This document shows, one piece after another, positions 20,611 through 28,276 of a stretch of 64,000 nt of DNA (its first letter is position 1; each line of letters starts with the position of its first letter). Both the position numbers and the translations under genes were made by a program. This stretch comes from Bradyrhizobium sp. Rc3b (GTDB lineage Bacteria; Pseudomonadota; Alphaproteobacteria; Rhizobiales; Xanthobacteraceae), in NCBI RefSeq assembly GCF_900114915.1, contig NZ_FOUS01000014.1, forward strand, positions 211,520-275,519, written 5' to 3'. The notes under the pieces are model-generated. The model was not told the DNA's origin and made no database searches. It saw only the letters and a list, made by a program, of their open reading frames with translations.

Positions 20611-20643
20611 CGGCGCGCACTTCGGTGCGCGCCGTTTTATTTT
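20611..20643 (+). terminator. Intrinsic terminator closing coxSLM
   Basis: CGGCGCGCAC, a TTCG tetraloop, GTGCGCGCCG, then TTTTATTTT. A perfect 10-bp GC stem with a T-tract, 25 nt after the coxM stop codon. Confidence 0.93.
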
Positions 20644-20782
20644 GGCGGTGCGGCATCAAAAGCGCTTGCCTCGCTGGCATGAAGGCGAGAAAAGTTAATC
20701 AGCCGATTAACTCGCTCCAAGAATAATGTCAGCGGCGATACCGAACCATCGGCATCCGCCCGCGACCCGAGGAAACAACAAC

Positions 20783-21889
20783 GTGCTCGATAAATCAGCG
20801 CCCACCTCGACCGTCCGCGCCTCCGGCCCGCTCTCGGGCTTCCGCATCGTCGAATTCGCTGGCATCGGCCCTGGCCCGTTCGCCTGCATGATGCTGGCGG
20901 ACATGGGCGCCGACGTCGTCACGCTCGACCGGGTCGGCGCGAAGAAGAGCATGAAGTCGGTGGCGGGACGCGGCCGCAAGGTGATCGAGCTCGACCTGAA
21001 GGACAAGGCGGCGATCGCAGAGGTGCTCGAACTGCTTGCCAGCGCCGATGCGCTGGTCGAGGGCTTTCGTCCCGGCGTGATGGAGCGGCTCGGGCTCGGG
21101 CCGGACGTCGTGCTCGCTCGCAATCCCAAACTGGTCTATGGCCGCATGACCGGCTGGGGCCAGGAAGGCCCGCTCGCCAACGCGGCCGGCCACGACATCA
21201 ATTACATCTCCATCACCGGCGCGCTCGCGGCCATCGGCACGAAGGAAGCGCCGGTGCCGCCGCTCAATCTGGTCGGCGATTTCGGCGGCGGCGCGCTTTA
21301 TCTCGTCGTCGGCGTGCTCGCAGCCCTGCTGGAAGCGCAGCGATCCGGCAAGGGCCAGGTCGTCGATGCCGCGATGTGCGACGGGGCGGCCTCGCTGATG
21401 TCGTTCTTCTTCGACATGACGACGCTGGGCCGCTGGACCGAGGGGCGCAACCAGAACTTCCTCGACGGCGGCGCGCATTTTTACGGCGTCTATGAATGCG
21501 CCTGCGGCCATTTCGTCTCGATCGGCTCGATCGAGCCGCAGTTCTACGCGCTGCTGCGCGAGCATGCGGGCCTGACGGATGCCGATTTCGACGCGCAGAT
21601 GAACCCCAAGGCCTGGCCGGCGCTGAAGGAGAAGCTGAAGGCCGTGTTCAAGAGCAAGACGCGCGAGGACTGGTGCAAGATCATGGAAGGCACCGACATC
21701 TGCTTCGCGCCGGTGCTGACCATGTCGGAAGCAACCCAGCATCCGCACATGGTCGCCCGCAACGTGTTCGTCGAGCGCCACGGCGTGAAGCAGCCCGCCC
21801 CGGCGCCGCGCTTCTCGCGGACACCGTCGGCGGTGCGTGAGCCGGAGCCGGCGGAAATCGGCGCGGTGATGCAGGCGTGGAAGAGGTAA
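20783..21889 (+). CDS. CaiB/BaiF-type CoA-transferase (alpha-methylacyl-CoA racemase-like)
   Basis: Family III CoA-transferase fold protein of 368 aa. Seen: GPLSGFRIVEFAGIGPGPFACMMLADMGADV (written here as a family start), VEGFRPGVMERLGLG, and the GHDINY motif of the racemase branch, where His and Asp act as bases. This suggests an alpha-methylacyl-CoA racemase rather than a transferase. Start is uncertain: GTG 20783 has CGAGGAAACA upstream, while ATG 20726 adds 19 residues with a weaker site. It stands alone after the cox terminator, with a repeat behind it. Confidence 0.85.
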   Translation: MLDKSAPTSTVRASGPLSGFRIVEFAGIGPGPFACMMLADMGADVVTLDRVGAKKSMKSVAGRGRKVIELDLKDKAAIAEVLELLASADALVEGFRPGVMERLGLGPDVVLARNPKLVYGRMTGWGQEGPLANAAGHDINYISITGALAAIGTKEAPVPPLNLVGDFGGGALYLVVGVLAALLEAQRSGKGQVVDAAMCDGAASLMSFFFDMTTLGRWTEGRNQNFLDGGAHFYGVYECACGHFVSIGSIEPQFYALLREHAGLTDADFDAQMNPKAWPALKEKLKAVFKSKTREDWCKIMEGTDICFAPVLTMSEATQHPHMVARNVFVERHGVKQPAPAPRFSRTPSAVREPEPAEIGAVMQAWKR

Positions 21890-21910
21890 GTCTCACCCGG
21901 ACAAAGGTCG

Positions 21911-22000
21911 CGTAGGGTGGGCAAGGGCGCGCAGCGCCGTGCCCACGTCTTCGCATCAACTGGGCAGGACGTGGGCACGCTTCGCTTTGCCCACCCTACG
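21911..22000. repeat. Intergenic inverted repeat, CGTAGGGTGGGCAA family
   Basis: Opens CGTAGGGTGGGCAAGG and closes with TTTGCCCACCCTACG, with inner arms GTGCCCACGTC and GACGTGGGCAC. It lies between the convergent ends of the CoA-transferase gene and hppD. Confidence 0.85.
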
Positions 22001-22022
22001 GCAGTGTGCGTGAGGCTAGAAC

Positions 22023-23138
22023 CTACGCCGCATCCACCTTCAAAACCCCGCGCCGGATCTGATCCTCCTCGATCGATTCGAACAGGGCCTTGAAATTGCC
22101 CTCGCCGAACCCGTCGTCGCCCTTGCGCTGGATGAACTCGAAGAAGATCGGGCCGATCGCGTTGGCCGAGAAGATTTGGAGCAGCACCTTGGTCTGGCCG
22201 CCCTCGACCACGCCTTCGCCGTCGATCAGGATGCCGTTCTTCTGGAGACGCGCGAGGTCCTCGCCATGCTTGGGCAGACGCGCGTCGATCCGCTCGAAAT
22301 AAGTCTCGGGCGGCGGCGGCATGAACGGCAGACCGGCGTCACGCAGGTCTTCGATGGTGCGGTAGATATCGCGGCAGCCGCAGGCGATGTGCTGGATGCC
22401 CTCGCCGCGATAGGTCTTCAGATATTCCTCGATCTGGCCGGAATCGCCGGCATCCTCGTTGATCGGAATCCGGATCTTGCCATCCGGGCTGGTCAGCGCG
22501 CGGGAGAACAGTCCGGAGGCGCGGCCCTCGATGTCGAAGAAGCGGATCTGGCGGAAGTTGAATAGCTTCTCGTAGAAGCCGGCCCAGACATCCATGCGGC
22601 CGCGGTGGACGTTGTGGGTGAGATGGTCGAGATAGAACAGGCCAGCGCCGGCAGGCCGCGGATCGCGTGCGCCGAGCCATTCGAACTCGGCATCATAGGC
22701 CGAACCTTTGGCACCGTAGCGGTCGACCAGATAGAGCAGGCTGCCGCCGATGCCCTTGATCGCGGGCACGTCGAGCGTCTTCTGCGCCGATGACACATCG
22801 GCAGGCTCCGCACCGAGCGAAATCGCGCGGTCATAGGCCGCCTTCGCATCGACGACGCGGAACGCCATCGAGGGGGCGCAGGGCCCGTGCGTGGCAACGA
22901 ACTCGTAACCGTGGCTGCCGGGCTCCTCGTTGAGGAGATAGTTGATGTCGCCCTGGCGGTAGACCGTGATCTTCTTGGTCTTGTGGCGCGCGACGGGCGC
23001 ATAGCCCATCAGCTTGAACAGCGCATGCAGCTCTTCTGGATTGGGATGCGCATATTCGACGAATTCGAACCCGTCGGTGCCCATCGGATTGTCGGCGCTA
23101 ACAGTGGCCGGCGGTGCATCGTGCGGAAACGGTCCCAT
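22023..23138 (-). CDS. hppD: 4-hydroxyphenylpyruvate dioxygenase
   Basis: Converts 4-hydroxyphenylpyruvate to homogentisate, second step of tyrosine breakdown. It has 371 aa with two vicinal-oxygen-chelate domains. The C-terminal half holds the iron ligands: His in LDHLTHNV, His in GIQHIA and Glu in FFEFIQRKG. The product end motif RKGDDGFGEGNFKALFESIE is typical. ATG 23138 follows TTTGGGAGAGCC; an upstream in-frame TTG lies inside that ribosome site and is rejected. It is divergent from an Lrp-type regulator with a palindrome between them. Confidence 0.95.
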   Translation of the reverse strand: MGPFPHDAPPATVSADNPMGTDGFEFVEYAHPNPEELHALFKLMGYAPVARHKTKKITVYRQGDINYLLNEEPGSHGYEFVATHGPCAPSMAFRVVDAKAAYDRAISLGAEPADVSSAQKTLDVPAIKGIGGSLLYLVDRYGAKGSAYDAEFEWLGARDPRPAGAGLFYLDHLTHNVHRGRMDVWAGFYEKLFNFRQIRFFDIEGRASGLFSRALTSPDGKIRIPINEDAGDSGQIEEYLKTYRGEGIQHIACGCRDIYRTIEDLRDAGLPFMPPPPETYFERIDARLPKHGEDLARLQKNGILIDGEGVVEGGQTKVLLQIFSANAIGPIFFEFIQRKGDDGFGEGNFKALFESIEEDQIRRGVLKVDAA

Positions 23139-23226
23139 AGACGGCTCTCCCAAATTGCTGCTGGGAGGAACTATCCTTCATGGAGCCCGCAATGAGCGTG
23201 CAAACGGAACGGCCTTTGAGTATCAT

Positions 23227-23243
23227 ATGCACGATCCGTGCAT
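23227..23243. promoter_or_regulatory. Palindrome between hppD and the Lrp-type gene
   Basis: ATGCACG-ATC-CGTGCAT, a perfect 7-bp inverted repeat 89 nt from the hppD start and 3 nt before the regulator's ATG. Placement fits an operator for autoregulation and control of hppD. Confidence 0.55.
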
Positions 23244-23246
23244 GAA

Positions 23247-23741
23247 ATGGACAAACAACGCATGATTTCGGTTGACGCCTTCGACCTCAGGATCCTGGGC
23301 GCGCTCCAGGACGATGGCCGCCTCACCAACCAGGAGCTCGCCGACCTCGCGGGGCTTTCGGCCTCGCAATGCTCGCGCCGGCGGATGCGGCTGGAGGAGG
23401 AGAAGGTGATCGCGGGCTATCACGCCGATCTCTCCAGCGAGGCACTCGGCTTCGGCGTGGTCGCCTTCATCCAGGTGACGCTCGCGACTCACTCGCCGGA
23501 TAACTCGAAGCGGTTTCGCGCATTGGTTGGCCGTATCGACGAGATTCAGGAGGCCTATTCGCTCACCGGTGACGCCGACTACGTGCTGAAGGCGGTGCTG
23601 CGCGATCTCAAGGGGCTCTCCAACCTCGTCAACGACGTCTTGATGCCGCATCAGAGCGTGGCGCATGTGCGCTCTTCCATCGTGCTCGACAGGCTGAAGG
23701 AGAGCTCGCGATTGCCGCTCAGGGAGATCAAGGCCGGCTGA
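23247..23741 (+). CDS. Lrp/AsnC-family transcriptional regulator
   Basis: Regulator of 164 aa with an N-terminal helix-turn-helix (FDLRILGALQDDGRLTNQELADLAGLS, shown here in part as LTNQELADLAGLS) followed by a RAM/AsnC effector domain (VAFIQVTLATH, YSLTGDADYVLKAV). It is transcribed away from hppD and probably responds to an aromatic amino acid or pathway intermediate. The start could be ATG 23247 or ATG 23262; a GTG at 23238 lies inside the palindrome and is less likely. Confidence 0.88.
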   Translation: MDKQRMISVDAFDLRILGALQDDGRLTNQELADLAGLSASQCSRRRMRLEEEKVIAGYHADLSSEALGFGVVAFIQVTLATHSPDNSKRFRALVGRIDEIQEAYSLTGDADYVLKAVLRDLKGLSNLVNDVLMPHQSVAHVRSSIVLDRLKESSRLPLREIKAG

Positions 23742-23813
23742 AATCGAGGGAACTACGTCATTCGCGCTTCCCGCGCGATCTGCGATGATCCCAGCCAATC
23801 CGGAGATTCAGCC

Positions 23814-24125
23814 ATGGCCCTCCAGCTTCGACCGAACTGCGAATATTGCGACCGCGACCTGCCGCCCGATGCAATTGATGCGCGGATCTGCTCCTACGAA
23901 TGCACGTTCTGTGCGGATTGCGTCGAGACGAAACTCTCCAACGTCTGCCCGAACTGCGGCGGCGGTTTTGCGCCACGCCCGATCAGGCCGACGCAGGAAT
24001 GGCGGCCGGGCGTGTGCACGAGCAAGCAGGTGCCGTCGGACAAGCGGGTGCATTTGAAATACAGCGTCGAGGACGTCGCGGCACATTGCGCGCGGATACG
24101 GGACGTGCCGCCGGAGAAGCGGTAG
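23814..24125 (+). CDS. DUF1272 zinc-ribbon protein
   Basis: Small protein of 103 aa. The N-terminal 55 residues match DUF1272: LRPNCEYCDRDLPPD, CSYECTFCADCVE and CPNCGGGF, giving eight cysteines in CxxC-type pairs likely to bind two zinc ions. The C-terminal half is basic and unrecognised. Start ATG 23814 with CCGGAG upstream. No enzymatic role is known for the family. Confidence 0.88.
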   Translation: MALQLRPNCEYCDRDLPPDAIDARICSYECTFCADCVETKLSNVCPNCGGGFAPRPIRPTQEWRPGVCTSKQVPSDKRVHLKYSVEDVAAHCARIRDVPPEKR

Positions 24126-24129
24126 ATCT

Positions 24130-24208
24130 CGTAGGGTGGGCAAAGGCGCGTTAGCGCCGTGCCCACGTCATCGATATGGTGGGCACGCTTCGCTTTGCCC
24201 ACCCTACG
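24130..24208. repeat. Intergenic inverted repeat, CGTAGGGTGGGCAA family
   Basis: CGTAGGGTGGGCAAAGG at the left and CTTTGCCCACCCTACG at the right, with inner GTGCCCACGTC. Located between convergent stop codons of the DUF1272 gene and fahA. Confidence 0.88.
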
Positions 24209-24227
24209 AGACCGGAGCGCGCCGCAA

Positions 24228-25499
24228 TCACTCCGCCGCCAAAATCGTCCCTTCCACCTCGCCGAAGCCGACGCGATAGCCATTCCCCTGGCACCAGCCG
24301 CGCATCACGAGGCTGTCGCCGTCTTCCAGGAAGGAGCGCTTGGCGCCGCCGGGCAATTCAACCGGCTCGGTGCCGTTCCAGCTGATCTCGAGCAAGCTGC
24401 CGCGCTGGTTCTTCTCGGGACCGGAGATGGTGCCGGACCCTAAGAGGTCGCCGACATTCATGGCGCAGCCGGAGGAAGCGTGGTGCATGAGCTGCTGCAC
24501 CGAGGACCAATACATGTACTTGAAATTGGTGCGGCTGATGCTGGCGGGCGCGTTGGCGCCGGCGGCGCGCAAGGAGACGTCGAGCTCGACATCGTAATTC
24601 TGCGGCCTGTCCTGCCTGAGATAATCGAGCGGCACCGGCTGCTGCTCCGGTCCAATCAGGCGGAACGGCTCCAGCGCCTCGCGCGTCACCACCCACGGGC
24701 TGATCGAGGTCGCGAACGCTTTGGCCAGGAACGGACCGAGCGGCACATATTCCCATTGCTGGATATCGCGCGCGCTCCAGTCGTTGAGCAGCACGAAGCC
24801 GAAGATCATCTCTTCCGCCTGTTGCTCGCTCAGCATGCCGCCCATCGGCGAGGATTGGCCGATCACGACGCCCATCTCCAGCTCGAAATCGAGCCGCTTG
24901 CAGGGCCCGAAGCTCGGCACCTCGACATTCGGCGGCTTCAGCTGCCCGCGCGGCCGCTTCACCTTGGTGCCTGAAACCACCACAGTCGAGGCGCGGCCGT
25001 TATAGGCGATCGGCATATGCAGCCAGTTTGGCTGCAGCGCATTATCCTTGCCGCGGAACATCACGCCGACATTGGTGGCGTGCTCCTTCGACGAATAGAA
25101 ATCGGTATAGCCGGAGACGGCGAACGGCAGATGCAGCCTGGCATCGCGCATCGGCACGAGCGCGCGGCTACGCAGTTCCCCATTGTCACGCAGCTCAGGA
25201 TGATCGGCCCGCAGAAGCTCACTGATCCGCGCCCGGGTCTTGGCCCAGACCTTTGGCCCCAGCGTCATGAAGGGATTGAGCGAGGGCCCGGAGAACACCC
25301 CGAGCGGGCCGACATCGAGGCGGGATTCCTGCTCGAGCTCCCAGAGATCGAGCACGTAATCGCCGATCGCGACACCGACGCGCGGCGTCGGATTGGCCGC
25401 CGTCGAGAACACGCCGTAGGGCAGGTTCTGGATCGGGAAGTCGGAGGCGGAATCGATCTCGATGAAGGAGCGGAGGCTGGGGTCGTTGGGGTGGGGCAT
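24228..25499 (-). CDS. fahA: Fumarylacetoacetase
   Basis: Last enzyme of the homogentisate pathway; hydrolyses fumarylacetoacetate to fumarate and acetoacetate. 423 aa. The N-terminal SH3-like part (NLPYGVFS) precedes the FAH catalytic domain with YTDFYSSKEHATNVG (calcium ligand Asp and catalytic His), ELEMGVVIG (metal Glu residues), LLNDWSARDIQQWEYVPLGPF and SGTISGPE. ATG 25499 is chosen to match MPHPNDPSLRSF. It is last of the hmgA block, separated from hmgA by a 200-nt repeat-filled gap. No maleylacetoacetate isomerase gene is present in the window. Confidence 0.95.
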   Translation of the reverse strand: MPHPNDPSLRSFIEIDSASDFPIQNLPYGVFSTAANPTPRVGVAIGDYVLDLWELEQESRLDVGPLGVFSGPSLNPFMTLGPKVWAKTRARISELLRADHPELRDNGELRSRALVPMRDARLHLPFAVSGYTDFYSSKEHATNVGVMFRGKDNALQPNWLHMPIAYNGRASTVVVSGTKVKRPRGQLKPPNVEVPSFGPCKRLDFELEMGVVIGQSSPMGGMLSEQQAEEMIFGFVLLNDWSARDIQQWEYVPLGPFLAKAFATSISPWVVTREALEPFRLIGPEQQPVPLDYLRQDRPQNYDVELDVSLRAAGANAPASISRTNFKYMYWSSVQQLMHHASSGCAMNVGDLLGSGTISGPEKNQRGSLLEISWNGTEPVELPGGAKRSFLEDGDSLVMRGWCQGNGYRVGFGEVEGTILAAE

Positions 25500-25525
25500 G
25501 GGTTTCCCGTGGCGCAGCGGTGAGG

Positions 25526-25700
25526 GTGTCACCCTCCCCTGGAGGGGGAGGGACGGCTCATATTGAGCGCAGCGAAATATGAGACGGGGTGGGGTGATCT
25601 CTCAACGCGGGCAGTGTTCCTTGCGGAGAGACTGTCACCCCACCCCGCTACGCATTCCGCTTCGCTGCATGCGTAGCGACCCTCCCCTCCAGGGGAGGGT
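25526..25700. repeat. Complex intergenic inverted repeat between hmgA and fahA
   Basis: ACCCTCCCCTGGAG near the left end and a palindromic CCCTCCCCTCCAGGGGAGGG at the right, with an inner pair ACGGGGTGGGGTGA and TCACCCCACCCCG. Nested arms suggest a mobile-type repeat sitting between two genes of one pathway on the same strand. Confidence 0.7.
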
Positions 25701-25706
25701 AGAAAG

Positions 25707-27053
25707 CTACGGCTTGCTTGGATCGAACCGCTTCTCGAGTCCCTTCCAGCAATCCGCGTAATCATCCTGCAGCGTGGAGGAGTTCGCCGCATGCGCGGTG
25801 ACGCGCTGCGGGTAGCGGGTCTCGAACATGAAGGCCATCGTCCCCGTCAGCTTCACCGGCTTCAATTCACCGTTGCTGGCGTGCTCGAAGGCGTCGCGAT
25901 CGGGGCCGTGCGGCAGCATGCAATTGTGCAAGGAGATGCCGCCGGGGACGAAGCCTTGCGGCTTGGCATCGTAGACGCCGTAGATCAGGCCCATGAACTC
26001 GCTCATGATGTTCATGTGGTACCAGGGCGGCCGGAAGGTGTTGTCGGCGACCATCCAGCGCTCGGGGAAGATCACGAAGTCGATATTCGCGGTGCCCGCC
26101 GTCTCCGACGGCGAAGTGAGAACCGTGAAGATCGAGGGATCGGGATGATCGAAGCCGATCGCGCCGACCGGCGAGAAGGTGCGCAGATCGTATTTGTAGG
26201 GCGCGTAATTGCCGTGCCAGGCGACGACATCGATCGGCGAATGCGGCAAGGTCGTCTTGAACAGCGCCCCGCCCCATTTCACGTAGAGCTCGGTCGGCGT
26301 GTCCTTGTCCTCGTAATGCGCGACGGGGGTGAGGAAGTCGCGGGCGTTGGCGAGGCAATTGGCGCCGATCGGCCCGCGCTCCGGCAGCGTGAACGCACCA
26401 CCGTAGTTCTCGCAGAGATAGCCGCGCGCCGGCCCGTTCGGAATCTCGACGCGGAATTTGACGCCGCGCGGGATCACGACGATCTCGCCGGGCTCGGCAT
26501 CGATGCGGCCGAACTCGGTGACGAGACGAAGATTGCCCTGCTGCAGCACGAACATCAGCTCGCCGTCGGCATTGTAGAAATGCTGGTCCACCATCGATTT
26601 GGTGATGAGATAGACATGCGCGGCCATGCCGGCCTGCGTATTAACATCGCCCGCCGTCGTCATGGTTTGCACGCCCTGCACGAAGGTGACCTCTTCCTTC
26701 GGAAGCGGCGTCGGGTCCCAGCGCATCTGCGCGATCGGCAGATCGTATTCATGGCACGGCGCCGAACGCCACAGGCCGGCATCTGCTTTCTCGAAGCGGC
26801 CGGAATGCTTCACCGAGGGGCGGATGCGATAGAGCCAGGAGCGCTCATTGGTGCCGCGCGGCGCGGTGAAGGGCGAGCCGGACAATTGCTCGGCGTAGAG
26901 CCCGTAGGCGCAGCGCTGCGGCGAGTTGCGCCCGATCGGCAGCGCGCCCGGCAGCGCTTCGGTCTCGAAGCTGTTGCCGAAGCCGGACATGTAGCCCGGC
27001 GTCACCTGCGCCGAGCTTCGGATGATCTGATCGGGCGAGGTGTTGATGTTCAT
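25707..27053 (-). CDS. hmgA: Homogentisate 1,2-dioxygenase
   Basis: Iron(II) dioxygenase of 448 aa that opens the homogentisate ring to maleylacetoacetate. Seen: YMSGFGNSFETEALPGALP at the start (family hallmark), cupin strands, and the active-site region PPWYHMNIMSEFMG plus HNCMLPHGPD with the His/Glu iron ligands. ATG 27053 has AGGAGGAGG upstream and lies 2 nt after the stop of the upstream hydrolase gene, so the two are translationally coupled. Confidence 0.96.
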   Translation of the reverse strand: MNINTSPDQIIRSSAQVTPGYMSGFGNSFETEALPGALPIGRNSPQRCAYGLYAEQLSGSPFTAPRGTNERSWLYRIRPSVKHSGRFEKADAGLWRSAPCHEYDLPIAQMRWDPTPLPKEEVTFVQGVQTMTTAGDVNTQAGMAAHVYLITKSMVDQHFYNADGELMFVLQQGNLRLVTEFGRIDAEPGEIVVIPRGVKFRVEIPNGPARGYLCENYGGAFTLPERGPIGANCLANARDFLTPVAHYEDKDTPTELYVKWGGALFKTTLPHSPIDVVAWHGNYAPYKYDLRTFSPVGAIGFDHPDPSIFTVLTSPSETAGTANIDFVIFPERWMVADNTFRPPWYHMNIMSEFMGLIYGVYDAKPQGFVPGGISLHNCMLPHGPDRDAFEHASNGELKPVKLTGTMAFMFETRYPQRVTAHAANSSTLQDDYADCWKGLEKRFDPSKP

Positions 27054-27055
27054 CA

Positions 27056-28012
27056 CTATCCTCCTCCTTGCAGGGCTGCCCACATGTCCTGGTCGCGCTT
27101 GTCGGTCCAGATCACGGGATCGTCGATCCCGGACGCCTCGTCATAGGCACGCGACACGTTGAACGGCAGGCAGTGCTCGTAGATGGCGAAGCTGTGGAAT
27201 TTCGGATCCATCACCTCGCGGGTCGCCGCCATCGATTCCTTCAGCGTGCGCCCCTTGGCCACCGAGATTTCGGCTGCGCCATAGAGCGAGGTGACGAAAT
27301 CGCGGGTCATCGCGATGGCTTCGCGCACCGTGGCGGTGCCGTTGAGCGCATCGCCGCGGCCCGGCGCGATCGCCTTGGGATTGAAGTTGCGGATCTCGTT
27401 CAGCGTCAGCGGCCATTCGCGCAAATGCGCGTCGCCGCAATAGCAGGCCGAGTGATATTCGATGAGATCGCCGGAGAACATCACTTCGGCATCGGGCACC
27501 CAGGCGACGATATCGCCGGAGGTGTGGCCGGCCCCGAGCTGCATCAGCCGCACCTCGCGCTTGCCGAGATAGATCGACATCTCGCCTTCGAAGGTCAGCG
27601 TCGGCCAGGTCAGGCCGGGGATGCTTTGGGCGTCCTGGAACAGCCGCGGGAAGCGGCCGTACTCGGAATCCCAATCCTGCTTGCCGCGCTCCTCGATCAG
27701 CCGATAGGTCTCCTGCGAGGCGACGATGCCTTGCGCCTTGTAGGCGGAGGCCCCTAGCACGCGCACGGCGTGATAGTGCGACAGCACGACGTACTTGATC
27801 GGCTTGTCGGTCACGGTGCGGACGCGCTCGATCACCTTGTTCGCCATCGCCGGCGTCGCCTGCGCGTCGAATACCAGGCAGCCGTCGTCGCCGACGATGA
27901 CGGCGGTGTTCGGATCGCCCTCGGCGGTAAAGGCATAGAGATCGGTGCCGATCTCGGAGAAGGTGATTTTCTTTTCCGAGAGGTCACCGGTGGATGCGAA
28001 GTTCTTCGCCAT
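27056..28012 (-). CDS. Metallo-beta-lactamase-fold protein with degenerate metal motif
   Basis: MBL-fold protein of 318 aa. GCLVFDAQATP and VVLSHYHAVRVLG are followed by GAGHTSGDIVAWVP and VMFSGDLIEY. The usual HxHxDH zinc motif reads HYHAVR, so the Asp and third His of the motif are absent. The later His (GHTSGD) and Asp (SGDL) are kept. A two-zinc hydrolase is therefore doubtful; it may bind one metal or act differently. It sits between the DUF2783 gene and hmgA in the homogentisate block, so a role on a pathway intermediate is likely. ATG 28012 is used; a TTG one codon upstream is the alternative. Confidence 0.85.
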   Translation of the reverse strand: MAKNFASTGDLSEKKITFSEIGTDLYAFTAEGDPNTAVIVGDDGCLVFDAQATPAMANKVIERVRTVTDKPIKYVVLSHYHAVRVLGASAYKAQGIVASQETYRLIEERGKQDWDSEYGRFPRLFQDAQSIPGLTWPTLTFEGEMSIYLGKREVRLMQLGAGHTSGDIVAWVPDAEVMFSGDLIEYHSACYCGDAHLREWPLTLNEIRNFNPKAIAPGRGDALNGTATVREAIAMTRDFVTSLYGAAEISVAKGRTLKESMAATREVMDPKFHSFAIYEHCLPFNVSRAYDEASGIDDPVIWTDKRDQDMWAALQGGG

Positions 28013-28037
28013 CAATTCGTCCTTTGAGTCTTTTGGG

Positions 28038-28268
28038 TTATTGTTGTTGCTGCTGTTGTTGTTGCTGCTGGCCGTCGATCATACGGCGCTTGGCAAGCTC
28101 GATCGCCTCACGCAGCACACCGATGTCGCCGATATGGTTGGCGAGGATCAGCACCAGTGCCGCGTCGAAATCAGCGCTTTGTTCCTCGGTGAACCCGCGA
28201 TGCGCTTCGACGATGGCGCGAAAGGCATCGTCCGGCCGCGCAAAGTTGGAGCTGGTAGACAACGGCAT
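28038..28268 (-). CDS. DUF2783 family protein with polyglutamine C-terminus
   Basis: Short protein of 76 aa. The family core is seen as NFARPDDAFRAIVEAHRG, AALVLILANHIGD and VLREAIELAKR. It ends in Gly followed by ten consecutive Gln, coded by mixed CAG/CAA codons, directly before the stop. Function of DUF2783 is unknown; the gene is a regular neighbour of aromatic monooxygenases. ATG 28268 with TTGAGG upstream, 8 nt after the monooxygenase stop; an in-frame TTG at 28280 is possible. Confidence 0.85.
   Translation of the reverse strand: MPLSTSSNFARPDDAFRAIVEAHRGFTEEQSADFDAALVLILANHIGDIGVLREAIELAKRRMIDGQQQQQQQQQQ
28041..28070. repeat. Ten-codon CAG/CAA microsatellite
   Basis: Thirty bases of TTG/CTG triplets on the plus strand encode the ten terminal Gln of the DUF2783 protein. 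Such triplet runs can change length by slippage. Confidence 0.9.
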
Positions 28269-28276
28269 GCGAAACC

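Noticed and set aside
28041..28070. CRISPR-like short repeats
   Set aside because: Simple in-frame CAG/CAA triplets with no spacers; no CRISPR array was found in the window.
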